NCBI RefSeq assembly: GCF_003952225.1 | Contig: NZ_CP034437.1 | Coordinates: 1,655,501-1,719,500 of the forward strand | Direction: 5' to 3' | Source: Paenibacillus albus | GTDB lineage: Bacteria > Bacillota > Bacilli > Paenibacillales > Paenibacillaceae | DNA length: 64,000 nt | Shown here: one piece after another, positions 9,058 through 18,712 of the stretch | Numbering within the stretch: position 1 is the first letter of the stretch | Layout: the number at the start of each line of letters is the position of its first letter | Notes under the pieces: model-generated | Database searches by the model: none | What the model was told of the DNA's origin: nothing | The model's input: the letters and a program-made list of their open reading frames with translations, nothing else | Translations under genes and position numbers: made by a program

Positions 9058-9348
9058 ATGCAATTGAAGAAGCTGAATGATAAATCAATCGACCAGCTGT
9101 TCGAGGCGGTTTTAACGCTGAAGACGGTGGAAGAGTGCTATATTTTCTTTGACGATCTTTGTACGGTGAATGAGATTCAGTCGCTGTCCCAGCGGCTTGA
9201 AGTAGCGCGTATGCTAGGCAAAGGCGCGACATATAATCAGATCGAAGCGGAGACAGGCGCAAGCACGGCGACGATCTCGCGTGTGAAGCGTTGCCTCAAC
9301 TACGGCAATGACGGTTACAAAATGGCGCTGGAGCGTTCAGGGCGCTAA
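9058..9348 (+). CDS. yerC: YerC/YecD TrpR-like regulator
   Basis: The likely start is ATG 9058 with AGGAGTG upstream, giving 96 residues, the usual size. An earlier ATG at 8995 would add 21 residues not expected in the family. It has the TrpR-like helix-turn-helix: helices in NEIQSLSQRLEVARML followed by YNQIEAETGASTATISRVKR. The family is a set of small DNA-binding proteins with unknown targets in Bacillales. Its nearness to yerB, dgkB and rlmD fits known gene order. Confidence 0.88.
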   Translation: MQLKKLNDKSIDQLFEAVLTLKTVEECYIFFDDLCTVNEIQSLSQRLEVARMLGKGATYNQIEAETGASTATISRVKRCLNYGNDGYKMALERSGR

Positions 9349-9371
9349 TAGCTGCACAGGATGATGATCGA

Positions 9372-10466
9372 ATGAAATCAGAAATGAAATTAGGAGTAAC
9401 ACCCGAGGCAAAACTAGGAGTAGAACCAGAAGCAAACCTAGGAGTAAAACCAGGAGTGCTTGTGGTAAGCCACGGCTCACGCGAAGCGGATTGGGTGCGG
9501 CTCGTGGACGATGCGGTGGCAGCTTGCGCTGACCTTATGGGCGGCGAGGTGCAGGTCGTGTCTTCTTTTCTTGAGCTCGTCGAGGGGCGGCTCATCCAAG
9601 ATGGTGTGCATGTATTGGAAGCGGAAGGTGTGACGGATCTCTACGTCCTTCCGCTTTTTGTGTCGTCTGGGAGCACGCATGTGGACGACATTGCGCAGGC
9701 TTTTGGGATGGCGCCTGTTTCGGCGGCTCGCGAAGGTGAGCTTGAGCGGTTTAAGGTGCGCGATGGCGTGCGCGTGCAGTTCGGCGTACCGATCGACGAC
9801 GATGGCGATATTGCGGAGCTGCTGCTGCGCAATATTGTGGAGTTGTCGTCGGGCGAGCGGGAGCTGGATGGCGAGCAGAGGTCAGGTGCGGGAGCGCGAG
9901 TGGAACTGGCCGCGGCCGAACGGGAGAGCGAGCAGAGGGAAGATGCGGGAGCAAGAGCGAAGCTAGGTACGGCCAAGGTTGGTGAGCCGAGCAAAGGAGC
10001 AGAGCAGCTGCCAGCGGCGAAGCACGAGATGCTCGCGGAGCAGGAAGGCGCGCCTAGCGAAGGAGCGGGAGCGAAGCCTGCGACTGCTGCGGCGGCGCGG
10101 CGGCCGGAACGATTGCTGTTAGTCGCGCACGGTTCGCGCGAAGCGGTGTTTCACGGCCGTTGGCGCGAAGGTATGGCGGCGCTAGCGGAGCGGGTGCGCG
10201 AGCTCGGCGGCTTCGCGGGCGCGCATAGTGCGATGCTGCTGCCGAATCAGGCGGCGTGCAAGCTTAGGGCTTTGCAGCGGCGGTATCCGGATGATGCATT
10301 CATCGTGGTGCCGCTTTTTCTTAGTGAGGGTTATTTTACGCGTACGGTCATTCCGACTCGTCTTGCCGGTTTGAACTATAGATATAACGGTCGGGCGCTG
10401 CTGCCGTCACCGCAGATTGCGCGCTGGATGGAGCGGCAGATTCGAGAGTGGATTTCTTCGCTGTAA
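9372..10466 (+). CDS. Double CbiX/SirB-type chelatase protein
   Basis: 364 residues with two CbiX halves. The first (about residues 30-155) starts VLVVSHGSREADW and has LPLFVSSGSTHVDDI. The second (about 245-364) starts LLLVAHGSREAVF and has VPLFLSEGYFTRTVIP. Each keeps the metal-binding His of the HGSR motif. The family inserts Co, Fe or Ni into sirohydrochlorin-like tetrapyrroles. The halves are joined by about 85 residues rich in A, E and G. The N-terminus is odd: three 8-residue repeats of the form LGVxPEA, encoded by 24-bp DNA repeats that contain AGGAG, so the true start may be later. Confidence 0.8.
   Translation: MKSEMKLGVTPEAKLGVEPEANLGVKPGVLVVSHGSREADWVRLVDDAVAACADLMGGEVQVVSSFLELVEGRLIQDGVHVLEAEGVTDLYVLPLFVSSGSTHVDDIAQAFGMAPVSAAREGELERFKVRDGVRVQFGVPIDDDGDIAELLLRNIVELSSGERELDGEQRSGAGARVELAAAERESEQREDAGARAKLGTAKVGEPSKGAEQLPAAKHEMLAEQEGAPSEGAGAKPATAAAARRPERLLLVAHGSREAVFHGRWREGMAALAERVRELGGFAGAHSAMLLPNQAACKLRALQRRYPDDAFIVVPLFLSEGYFTRTVIPTRLAGLNYRYNGRALLPSPQIARWMERQIREWISSL
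9384..9455 (+). repeat. Three 24-bp direct repeats with Shine-Dalgarno-like cores
   Basis: Three units of about 24 bp each carry TAGGAGTA and encode LGV(T/E/K)PEA-type peptides at the N-terminus of the CbiX protein. They occur where a ribosome site would be expected. Confidence 0.7.
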
Positions 10467-10578
10467 GGGATAGCTACTACTGTAAAAATGCGGTTTGGGA
10501 AGTTTGCCCCTTATCGTGTATAGTAGAAGGTAGTGCTTAAGAGCGGATATGTTGTTGGAGTTTGGGAGGTGTGCGGCA

Positions 10579-11493
10579 GTGACAATTAAACGGGCAAGGC
10601 TGATTTATAACCCGACATCGGGACGCGAGGAGATTAAGAAGCGACTCCCCGATATTCTTCAGCGGTTGGAGCGCGGGGGCATCGAGACGAGCTGCCATGC
10701 GACATCCAGTGAAGGTGATGCGACGATCGCGGCTGCCGAGGCGGCGGATCGCGGCTTCGATATGATTATTGCAGCGGGTGGCGACGGTACGCTGTATGAA
10801 GTTATTAACGGTCTGGCAGAGAAGGACGTGCGGCCTCCGATCGGGATACTGCCTCTTGGGACGACGAATGATTTTGCAAGGGCGCTTGGCATTCCGAAGC
10901 ATTGGGAGTACGCATGTGATCTCATCATCCAGCAGTATTCGCGGCCGATTGATCTTGGTCGAGCGAACCAGCGGTATTTTATCAATATTGCCGGCGGGGG
11001 TTCGCTCACGGAGTTGACCTATGAGGTGCCGAGCAAGCTGAAGACGATGATCGGTCAGTTGGCCTATTATATGAAGGGTCTTGAGAAAATGACCCGCCTC
11101 CGTCCAACTGAGCTTCGCCTGCGCGCGAAGGAGATTGGCGAGATTCATGAGGAGATTATGCTGTTCCTCATCTGTAACAGCAACTCGGTCGGCGGCTTCG
11201 AGAAGCTGGCCCCAGAGGCGAGACTCGACGATGGCTTGTTCGATGTCGTGGTGCTGAAGAGGTGCAACCTCGGTGAGTTCATCCGTTTGGCGACGCTGGC
11301 GCTGCGCGGGGAGCACTTGAACGATCCGCATGTCGTGCATTTCCGCACGAGCGAGCTTGTGGTGACGACACCGGATTATGTACAGTTAAACTTGGACGGG
11401 GAATATGGCGGTACGCTGCCATGTACGTTCACGGCTCTCCCGTCACATTTGAACATTTTTGTAGATGAAGCAGGCAATTCTACTTATAAATAA
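10579..11493 (+). CDS. dgkB: Diacylglycerol kinase DgkB
   Basis: I choose GTG 10579, with GGGAGG 9 bases upstream, over 10549. The product has 304 residues. It has the DAGK catalytic motifs: IYNPTSGRE (nucleotide region), AAGGDGTLYEVINGL (the GGDGT ATP-binding loop) and PLGTTNDFARAL, and a C-terminal beta domain with LNLDGE. The enzyme phosphorylates diacylglycerol back to phosphatidic acid at the membrane, recycling lipid released during lipoteichoic acid synthesis. In Bacillales it precedes rlmD, as here. Confidence 0.92.
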   Translation: MTIKRARLIYNPTSGREEIKKRLPDILQRLERGGIETSCHATSSEGDATIAAAEAADRGFDMIIAAGGDGTLYEVINGLAEKDVRPPIGILPLGTTNDFARALGIPKHWEYACDLIIQQYSRPIDLGRANQRYFINIAGGGSLTELTYEVPSKLKTMIGQLAYYMKGLEKMTRLRPTELRLRAKEIGEIHEEIMLFLICNSNSVGGFEKLAPEARLDDGLFDVVVLKRCNLGEFIRLATLALRGEHLNDPHVVHFRTSELVVTTPDYVQLNLDGEYGGTLPCTFTALPSHLNIFVDEAGNSTYK

Positions 11494-11628
11494 CGGTAAG
11501 ATCAAGAGTAAGAGCGGGATGGCAAGGGCAAGTCAAAGGTGAGTCAAGAGTGAAACAAGAGCGAGTCACAAGCGAAACAAGAGCAAGTAAAGAGCTATCA
11601 CCTATGGAAAACGGAGCGGGTAGGGAAC
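11494..11628 (+). repeat. Purine-rich imperfect repeats between dgkB and rlmD
   Basis: From about 11,500 to 11,600 the sequence repeats loose versions of CAAGAGTGAAA and CAAGAGCGAGT every 10-16 bases. No gene is supported. Similar GAGTAA/GGAGTA-rich stretches lie at 8,085-8,160 and in the N-terminus of the CbiX gene. Confidence 0.55.
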
Positions 11629-13080
11629 ATGAAGGGCAAAGCAGTGCAAGCGCCACTGGCGAAAAATGAAGAGGTCATCGTCGACATTGTCGGCTTGACG
11701 CATGAAGGCGAAGGGGTAGGCCGGGCAGACGACTTTACCCTTTTTATACAGGGAGCACTTCCCGGCGAGCGCGTGCGCGCGAAGGTGTTGAAGGTGAAGA
11801 AGACTTACGGCTACGCGAGGATGCAGGAGCTGCTGGTTGCGAGTCCGGACCGCGTTGAGGCACCGTGCCCGATCTATAAGCAGTGCGGCGGCTGCCAGTT
11901 GCAGCATCTGAGCTATGAAGCGCAGCTTGCTTGGAAGCGTCAGCATGTGGTGGATAATTTGGAGCGGATTGGGAAGCTCCGGGTTGCGGGGGCCGAGGGC
12001 GAGGGAGTGAAAGTGCATCCGACTCTCGGTATGTCCGAGCCTTGGCGTTACCGGAACAAGGCAGCCGTACCGATGGGCATGGCTGCTGCGGTTACGGGCG
12101 GTGACGGCGACGGCTTGGTGTCGCCGGAGCGGTTGATCGGCGGTTTCTATGCGCGCGGCAGCCATCGCATTATTGATATGGACGAGTGCATGATTCAGCA
12201 CTCGTCCAATGACGAGATCGTAGCTCGCGTCAAGGAGATTGGACGCGAGCTCGGCATCACGGCCTACAACGAAGAGACAGGCCGCGGTCTACTGCGCCAC
12301 GTGATGACGCGCGTCGGCTTCGTCTCCGGCGAAGCGATGATCGTGCTCATCACGAACGGCGAACGCATCCCGCAAGTGGAGCGCTGGATCGAGTTGATTC
12401 GCGCGGCTGTGCCTAGTGTAAAGAGCATCGTGCAAAACGTGAACACGCGCGACACGAACGTGATCTTCGGCGATAAGACGCGCGTTCTCTGGGGCAGCGA
12501 GGTTATCTACGACGAGCTCGACGGGATTCGCTTCGCGATTTCGGCTCGTTCGTTCTATCAAGTGAACCCGGTCCAGACGGTGGAACTGTATCGTCGCGCG
12601 TTTGAGTACGCCGCGCTGAGTGGTGGAGAGAGAGTTATCGATGCGTACTGTGGCATCGGGACGATTTCACTGTTCTTGGCCCGGGCGGCCGGGCACGTCT
12701 ACGGCGTGGAAATTGTGCCGGAGGCCATCGAGGATGCGAAGCGGAATGCCGAGTTGAATGGTATTACGAATGCTTCGTTCGAGGCTGGTCCAGCAGAGGT
12801 TGTTATCCCGCGCTGGCGTAAGGAAGGCATCGTCGCCGACGTCATCGTCGTTGACCCACCGCGTAAAGGATGCGATGAAGCGCTGCTGGAGACGATCTTG
12901 GCGATGAAGCCGGAGCGGGTGGTGTATGTGTCGTGTAATCCGTCGACACTTGCGCGCGACCTGCGCGTGTTGGAAGATGGAGGATACAGGACGGTAGAGG
13001 TGCAGCCGGTGGATATGTTCCCGCATACCGTGCACGTAGAATCGGTAGCTTTGTTGGTGAGAGTTAATACAGATCGCTGA
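11629..13080 (+). CDS. rlmD: 23S rRNA (uracil-C5)-methyltransferase RlmD/RumA family
   Basis: 483 residues; ATG 11629 after GGAGCGGGTAGGG. An N-terminal TRAM domain ([11 protein letters not shown]) is followed by the iron-sulfur cysteine set [14 protein letters not shown]. Then come the SAM-binding segment [28 protein letters not shown], and the catalytic Cys in [14 protein letters not shown]. The family makes m5U in 23S rRNA. The last codons ([10 protein letters not shown]) are the integration target of the adjacent island. The reading frame survives insertion because the element carries a matching end. Confidence 0.93.
   Translation: MKGKAVQAPLAKNEEVIVDIVGLTHEGEGVGRADDFTLFIQGALPGERVRAKVLKVKKTYGYARMQELLVASPDRVEAPCPIYKQCGGCQLQHLSYEAQLAWKRQHVVDNLERIGKLRVAGAEGEGVKVHPTLGMSEPWRYRNKAAVPMGMAAAVTGGDGDGLVSPERLIGGFYARGSHRIIDMDECMIQHSSNDEIVARVKEIGRELGITAYNEETGRGLLRHVMTRVGFVSGEAMIVLITNGERIPQVERWIELIRAAVPSVKSIVQNVNTRDTNVIFGDKTRVLWGSEVIYDELDGIRFAISARSFYQVNPVQTVELYRRAFEYAALSGGERVIDAYCGIGTISLFLARAAGHVYGVEIVPEAIEDAKRNAELNGITNASFEAGPAEVVIPRWRKEGIVADVIVVDPPRKGCDEALLETILAMKPERVVYVSCNPSTLARDLRVLEDGGYRTVEVQPVDMFPHTVHVESVALLVRVNTDR
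13015..13047 (+). other. Left attachment site (attL) in the 3' end of rlmD
   Basis: ATGTTCCCGCATAC (13015-13028) and GAATCGGT are shared with a copy at 53091. A shorter copy starts at 57447. Between 13015 and 53091 most differences fall at third codon positions, as expected when an element brings its own version of the gene end. GC content drops sharply to the right. Confidence 0.75.
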
Positions 13081-13247
13081 GATTGCAGTAGTGGAGCAGG
13101 CTTGGGGAATAGTACAGATAGTATGGAAAGATGAAACAGAGGCGAATAAATAATAGAGTTGACTGATTGTTGACGAAATAAGTAGATTAATCAGTAACAC
13201 CTAGGCTCCGAATATCTAAACTGTGCTTAACAGATAAGTGCATACTT

Positions 13248-13290
13248 AAACGCAAAGAGGGCCTGGAAATGTTGGGCTCTCTTTGCGTTT
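13248..13290 (+). terminator. Strong terminator after rlmD
   Basis: Perfect 12-base arms AAACGCAAAGAG (13248-13259) and CTCTTTGCGTTT (13279-13290), with GGCC-like inner pairing. Only a weak T run follows on this strand. It is the first landmark inside the island. Confidence 0.75.
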
Positions 13291-13428
13291 GTAGGTTTAT
13301 AATGTGCATTAATGTTTAGTGAGTATATTGTCGATATTACTTCAGACGATAATATTTGGTGATGGAAAAACAAAATCGACTCGAAATAATTGGCTTAGAA
13401 ATTTCTCTGTAAAATACGGAGGCTAAAT

Positions 13429-14372
13429 ATGAAATTTGAAAAGGCATTTTGTAGAGATATAAATAGTGAAATCAACCCATATGAAGCAAGAGAACTGTTT
13501 TTTAGCGAAGACTCTGACTACTACATGACTCCTCTTATTTTTCAGTGCCCAAGCGAAAATTGCAGAATTTCATTGATCCCAGTTGCTATATATAGGTCCG
13601 AGAAGACAAAGACAAAAATTCATTTCCGCACAAAAAGCCTTCATACTCACGCAGTATTTCCAAATAAATGTACTTATTATTATGACGTGGATCAAGATAC
13701 GATTCTTGACGTTTCTGCTAAAAGGGCAAATTCAAAGAAAAAGAGTTTTTTACGTTCTGAGTTTTTACTTATCAAACAGTCTACATCAAAAATGAATGTT
13801 CAAACAGCTGTGACTAACGAGGCCATACGTTCTATCACGAATGACAAAACAAGTTCTAAAACATCGGGAATAAAGAATAAAAAACATTCGGATGTTAAGA
13901 CCCATTATTTTGAACACATTATCGATTGTTATGAAAATAATGATATTGAAACTTTAAAAAATAGTACACTTTCTATAAATGGAAAGAAGAAGACATACTA
14001 TTCGTACTTTAAGAAATGTGAATTTTTTCAGACGAGGAAGGGCTTATATATTGGGGGACAGTAACAAAGTTAAAGAAGTATGGAAATAACTATAGAATAA
14101 AATTTAATAAGAAGGTTTGGATGAATAATAAGTGGCTTGATATGACTATTTATCTTAATTCAAGCTTGATAAATTCATATAATAAGAAGAAACAGTTACT
14201 TGGCGTGCTCGAAAGATTAACAACTTATGAGGGTGAAATTAGATGTTATTTTGTTGGCGTATACCCACAACTCAAAAGAGTTAATCTGGATGGAAATGAA
14301 TTTGAAACTGTAAGTATTACAATTGAAAATCTAGATCATTTAGTCTTCAGATTTGACTATGAAACCGAATGA
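13429..14372 (+). CDS. Unknown protein with putative zinc-binding N-terminus; one frameshift
   Basis: ATG 13429 follows a GGAGG site. The first frame stops at 14064, but the frame ending at 14372 continues the protein directly if the T run at 14033-14038 gains one base: ...KKCEFF joins SDEEGLIYWGTV. The product would be about 314 residues. The N-terminal 80 residues hold CPSENC, then HF, HTH and NKC, a plausible Cys/His zinc site, followed by a Lys/Ser-rich middle. I do not recognise the family. The base composition is AT-rich, unlike rlmD next door, consistent with island cargo. Confidence 0.6.
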
Positions 14373-14508
14373 TATTATTAGATGGGCTCAGAAATAGGCG
14401 AATATTAATCCAAATTAGGTAAAATCGTCTCTTCCGACATGTGAAAAAGTATTGATATATGTAACATTTCACAGTAAGATTGGCTTATCGAATGAAACAC
14501 ATCGTCTA

Positions 14509-14548
14509 AGAAGCGAACTGCCCTGAAAAGGGGGTTCGCTTCTTTCGT
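14509..14548 (+). terminator. Rho-independent terminator
   Basis: AGAAGCGAAC (14509-14518) pairs with GTTCGCTTCT (14534-14543) around a loop holding a second CCCT/AGGG pairing. It follows the frameshifted gene. Confidence 0.75.
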
Positions 14549-14684
14549 TATTTGGGTTAGTGAAGACTCTGTGATTTTTGCAATAATAAGAGTTAGACTT
14601 CAAGTGTAGGGGCATTGCGTCGGCAGTTCTTAGCTATTATGTACGTAAAATTACAAATATTCAAATTAAAAGGAGATCGGGACT

Positions 14685-15026
14685 TTGTACAAATCCGTAG
14701 TTTGTGATGGTAATTTTCTTGTTTTAGTGGTTGACGGCATTTTTGATGCTCCACTAATGGAGCTACCGACAGAGGAACTTGCGGATAGAGTTGCATTTGA
14801 ACTTCAAACTGCTTGGGAGCAAGGTATGGAATGGGAATCCTCTCAAAGGAAGAAGGTGCTCAATGGTTCTAGAGGTGAAAATGATATTAGTGTGGAAATT
14901 CAAAAACTAAGAGACATGAGTCCCTCAGAGCTAAAAGTGTACCATCAAAGAAACAATAGGCGAGATGAACGTATTAAAAAAGTTAAAGAAGCACGGAGAT
15001 GGAGAAAAGTGTTAAGCTGGAAATAG
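14685..15026 (+). CDS. Small hypothetical protein
   Basis: 113 residues from TTG 14685, supported by AAGGAG about 9 bases upstream. The first half is mixed beta/alpha (VVCDGNFLVLVVDGIFDAPLMELP); the second half is strongly charged and helical with a basic end (RRDERIKKVKEARRWRK). No known motif. It lies between two terminators, so it is probably a single-gene unit. Confidence 0.5.
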   Translation: MYKSVVCDGNFLVLVVDGIFDAPLMELPTEELADRVAFELQTAWEQGMEWESSQRKKVLNGSRGENDISVEIQKLRDMSPSELKVYHQRNNRRDERIKKVKEARRWRKVLSWK

Positions 15027-15353
15027 ATTCAAATGTAACTTCCCTATAAGGACTACCAAGACATTGTGAGCATCTGATCGGTTTGATTTATCGGTAAGAA
15101 AATCGAAATTTAATCAAAGAAAAAAGGCGTGTATCCATGCTTCCAAAGGGAGAAGAATTGCAATACATCCTTGATTAAGCTGCTGCAAAAGCAAGACAGG
15201 AAGTAAGTAGGAGCTTCCATTTATTATATTCAAGACAATAAAACAATCCGTAGGTATACCACCTTAGAAGGGATAACCGAGCCTGGTCGTTAAGGAGTTA
15301 CTATTATGGATATCCTTAGCCCTTATGAGGTAGTTCAATAGACTAAAACGATT
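15027..15353. other. Intergenic region with short coding remnants
   Basis: No intact gene. A short run at 15,138-15,200 reads LPKGEELQYILD then stops, and looks like a decayed fragment. Nothing else is recognisable before the terminator at 15,354. Confidence 0.4.
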
Positions 15354-15390
15354 AAGCCACCGATTAATAGTCGGTGGCTTTGCATTTTGA
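15354..15390 (+). terminator. Rho-independent terminator
   Basis: Perfect 10-base arms AAGCCACCGA (15354-15363) and TCGGTGGCTT (15371-15380), loop TTAATAG, then TGCATTTTG. Confidence 0.75.
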
Positions 15391-15485
15391 TAAGTGGGGG
15401 CAATGAAATCAGATAAATATGCATTCGTACTCTTTAAATGCTTCTGCAGAATGTAGAAGCCGGAAGAAAAATATTACTCTATGAA

Positions 15486-16148
15486 TTATCCTTTTAGCGC
15501 TTTGGCAGCATCAAGCACCCACCAAGCAATGCCCCGCTTAACAAACTCACTTTCATTTTGAAGTCCTGCCTCGATAATAAAATCATTAACCTTGTCCCGT
15601 AATTGGTACTGCACAAGTTCAAAAGCAACACCTTTGCTTTTGATTCCAAGAACTTTCGCACTCTCATCCAGCTTGACCCGATCCGCGATTGAAGTAAATA
15701 GCTCTGGAAAAATCATGATTAACATGCGATGGACAAAGAAAACAGGCTTGTTTCCCCGTGAAAAATTAAAACGATCCAAGTGTTCTATAAGTCCAACTTT
15801 CGAGATTTTAGCTGGCAGCCTGTAATCTAGATCAGCATTTTTGCGGAGCATGAGCAGCTGCTTCAACTTTTCTTGAGTAGTTGGATCATTGACAAAGACA
15901 GTGAAATTAGCTTTGTTCATTTTAGCAACGCCTTCGGCCGAGACATCATTCGCGTTTTTATTGAGCCAGTAGGGTTCAAAAATCGAAATTGAAGAAGATT
16001 CATCCCAGCTTCTAATTCTTTGATGAATCTCGTTTAAAAACCACGAGGCAGAAGGTTCGATATGTTCAAATTCAGCCTTAGATAAATCAGTCTTTAGTAG
16101 TTCAAGAGCCTTCTTGAACAGGTGTGTGAGATCTAGAGTCTTGGTCAT
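15486..16148 (-). CDS. Hypothetical protein beside McrBC
   Basis: On the minus strand GGAGGG precedes an ATG whose complement ends at 16148 (MTKTLDLTHLF). The in-frame start at 16166 has no ribosome site. The 220-residue product is mostly helical, with aromatic-rich segments (ASWFLNEIHQRIRSW, FFVHRMLIMIFPELF, RGIAWWVLDAAK). No catalytic motif that I recognise. It is divergent from the McrBC operon and may be an accessory or an unrelated island gene. Confidence 0.6.
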   Translation of the reverse strand: MTKTLDLTHLFKKALELLKTDLSKAEFEHIEPSASWFLNEIHQRIRSWDESSSISIFEPYWLNKNANDVSAEGVAKMNKANFTVFVNDPTTQEKLKQLLMLRKNADLDYRLPAKISKVGLIEHLDRFNFSRGNKPVFFVHRMLIMIFPELFTSIADRVKLDESAKVLGIKSKGVAFELVQYQLRDKVNDFIIEAGLQNESEFVKRGIAWWVLDAAKALKG

Positions 16149-16462
16149 ATTTGCCCTCCATATCATTCCATTTTTATCATCTATTTATATCATGAGAATA
16201 GAGAAAGTGATAGACAATTATAAAAAGTACAATGGTTCATGTTAACTACTTCAACATTTTTTAAAGAGCTGTTGGTCTTAAAAAAGCAGGCTTTTTCTTG
16301 TAGCACGAAGAATATGGTAACCACTCAGTTCTGAGTCATAGGGGCATCTAAATGCCAAGTACGTATCTATGCAATCCTATCAAATTCTCGTATCAATGCT
16401 TGTCGTATCTTTTAAGCAGCAAATAGAAAGATATAGACGTTATATGAAGGAGATAATCGAAT

Positions 16463-18712
16463 ATGTCATTGTCTATAATTTTAGGAAACAGTCATATTTC
16501 TATGCCTAGTAGGGAAAATACACAGGCTCGTATACAAGGTAGAAAAAAATTCGTTGACCGGTTTCCTTTAAAGCATCTAGCCGATATGACGATAGAAGAG
16601 TATGCAAGCATTCACTCCAAAGATACTTTTATCTATTGGTTGGAACGCAAGAGTATCCTTGCGGGAATCGGTGGGGGTAACTCCTCAAAGTTTGGCATTT
16701 ATTGTGCAAAGGACGGTAAGTATTACAAGGGTTACGGTCCAAAGAAAGCGTTGCTCGAAGGAGCTACATTACAGGAAGAGTTTCATAAACTGAAAGATCA
16801 AATACTAACGACTATTAGGGTAGCTAAAGAAGGCCGCCTTGAAGAAATTCCGACGAATGGTCTGCTGTGGGATATGGTGTTGCTAAAAATCCTAAATATT
16901 TATGTACCAGAGCGTTTCTTTAATATTTATTCGAGGGCTGTACTTGTTCCATTGGCTGAGGATCTTAGTTTAGACAGCGTGTTAAATTTAAGGGATGCTT
17001 CCATTATTCTAATCAATGCCAAAGTCCTTGAGTTACTTCGGGATCAGGACGTTTTCTTCCAATGGGATAACGTGGCTATTGCGACATACATATGGAATCA
17101 AAGCAACCTGGAAAAGAAACGTTCCTATTGGCTAACCGGGTACACTTATGGGAGTGGAAATACACAATTACAGCAGTTCTTGGAGAAGGGTGTCGTTGGG
17201 ACAAATTTTCTTGACTATGACTTCTCGGGCAGTCTAGACCTGGATCAACGTGATTTAGATAAGAAAATCGAGGAAGCAGCAGAAGAGGATAAGGAAAAGA
17301 AAGCCCTGCAATCCTTTCTTCGCATGCGTCAGGGCGATTATGTTGCTCTGAAAGCAACTTACGTAAAAAAGGGGCTCTCAATTCTAAAAATATGTGCAAT
17401 AGGGGTTATTTCAGAGGATCCTGCAGAGGGTTATGAGTTTGACTCTCAGCTCGGGCATACTCTCCCTGTTAATTGGCTGGATACAGATGAAGCGGAATAT
17501 GAAGGACTTGGGTATTTTAGAAGAACCGTCGAGGCGGTAAAAAAGGAAGAGGTGATTATGACGATTTTCGGTAAATATCTCGAGGAGCAAGGCGGAGCTG
17601 AAAGCACGGATGATAGTATTGGAAAAGTACCGGTACCAATATCGCGTCCTTTCGGTGAACGAAATCAAATTCTGTACGGTCCCCCAGGGACGGGAAAAAC
17701 TTATCATGTTGTAGACACATCCCTGCAAATTTTGGATCCCGAGCGATATAAAGAGTTAAATGAACTGAACAATAGGAAGATGATAGGAGATGCTTTCCGC
17801 CAATATATAAACAAAGGGCAGCTGATCTTTACGACCTTCCACCCATCATACGCCTATGAGGATTTCATTGAAGGGCTGAAATCGGATGGTCAAGGTGGTT
17901 TCGAGCCAACAGATGGGGTGTTCAAGCGTGCATCCATTGAGGCGTTGTTCCTAGGGCTGCCAATTGAAGGCTCTATTAAGAAGGATTTAACCTATGAGAG
18001 TAAGAAAAATCGAGTTATGCAGGCGCTGCAGAACGGCCTGCCCTTTGATTTTAGGCACGCAGAGAGAATGGTAGTCGTCATTGATGAAATTAACCGTGGT
18101 AACATCTCAAAGATATTCGGTGAGCTTATTACCTTGTTGGAGGCTGATAAAAGGCGGAATGAAGATAATGAAATCATGGTTATGTTGCCGTATTCCCGCG
18201 ATCGGTTTATATTACCACCTAATCTGTATGTTGTAGGAACGATGAATACAGCTGACCGATCCATTGCATTGTTGGACACGGCACTCCGGCGCCGGTTTGC
18301 ATTCCGTGAGATGATGCCAGACCCCATGCTTTTGGTTAATACGTTAGATGAATTACAGCTGGATGTGTTGCTGGAAACGATGAATAGGCGAATTGAAGTT
18401 TTATATGATAGGGAGCATACTATCGGACATGCCTTTTTCATAGGTGTTAAGAGTGTTGAGGAATTGGTCGTAGTGTTCCAAAATAAGGTGATCCCTTTGC
18501 TCCAGGAGTACTTTTATGAGGACTGGGAGAAGATTGGGTTGATTCTCGGAGGAATAGGTAAGAGCGAACTCGAGCCATATATCATTTATAAAAGAACAAA
18601 CTCCATAAGCTCATTATTTAAAACTTCTTCATCCTTAAGCCATTTCGAAGAGACTGAGTACCGAATTAAGCAGTCGTTCACATTGGAGGAGCTTCGAGCG
18701 ATCTATGAGTAA
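16463..18712 (+). CDS. mcrB: McrB-type AAA+ GTPase subunit of type IV restriction system
   Basis: 749 residues; ATG 16463 with AAGGAG. The C-terminal AAA+ motor (about residues 400-700) has Walker A GPPGTGKT, the McrB signature NRGNISKIFGE just after Walker B VVIDEINRGN, and sensor region GTMNTADRSIALLDTALRRRF. The N-terminal 390 residues differ from E. coli McrB. They include W-rich segments and GDYVALK...ICAIGVI, which resembles an EVE/PUA-like modified-base reader (inference). McrB motors translocate DNA and activate McrC to cut DNA with modified bases. The stop overlaps mcrC by 8 bases. Confidence 0.9.
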   Translation: MSLSIILGNSHISMPSRENTQARIQGRKKFVDRFPLKHLADMTIEEYASIHSKDTFIYWLERKSILAGIGGGNSSKFGIYCAKDGKYYKGYGPKKALLEGATLQEEFHKLKDQILTTIRVAKEGRLEEIPTNGLLWDMVLLKILNIYVPERFFNIYSRAVLVPLAEDLSLDSVLNLRDASIILINAKVLELLRDQDVFFQWDNVAIATYIWNQSNLEKKRSYWLTGYTYGSGNTQLQQFLEKGVVGTNFLDYDFSGSLDLDQRDLDKKIEEAAEEDKEKKALQSFLRMRQGDYVALKATYVKKGLSILKICAIGVISEDPAEGYEFDSQLGHTLPVNWLDTDEAEYEGLGYFRRTVEAVKKEEVIMTIFGKYLEEQGGAESTDDSIGKVPVPISRPFGERNQILYGPPGTGKTYHVVDTSLQILDPERYKELNELNNRKMIGDAFRQYINKGQLIFTTFHPSYAYEDFIEGLKSDGQGGFEPTDGVFKRASIEALFLGLPIEGSIKKDLTYESKKNRVMQALQNGLPFDFRHAERMVVVIDEINRGNISKIFGELITLLEADKRRNEDNEIMVMLPYSRDRFILPPNLYVVGTMNTADRSIALLDTALRRRFAFREMMPDPMLLVNTLDELQLDVLLETMNRRIEVLYDREHTIGHAFFIGVKSVEELVVVFQNKVIPLLQEYFYEDWEKIGLILGGIGKSELEPYIIYKRTNSISSLFKTSSSLSHFEETEYRIKQSFTLEELRAIYE

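Noticed and set aside
10537..11340. 267-codon minus-strand frame opposite dgkB
   Set aside because: The plus-strand frame has all DAGK motifs; the minus frame has none.
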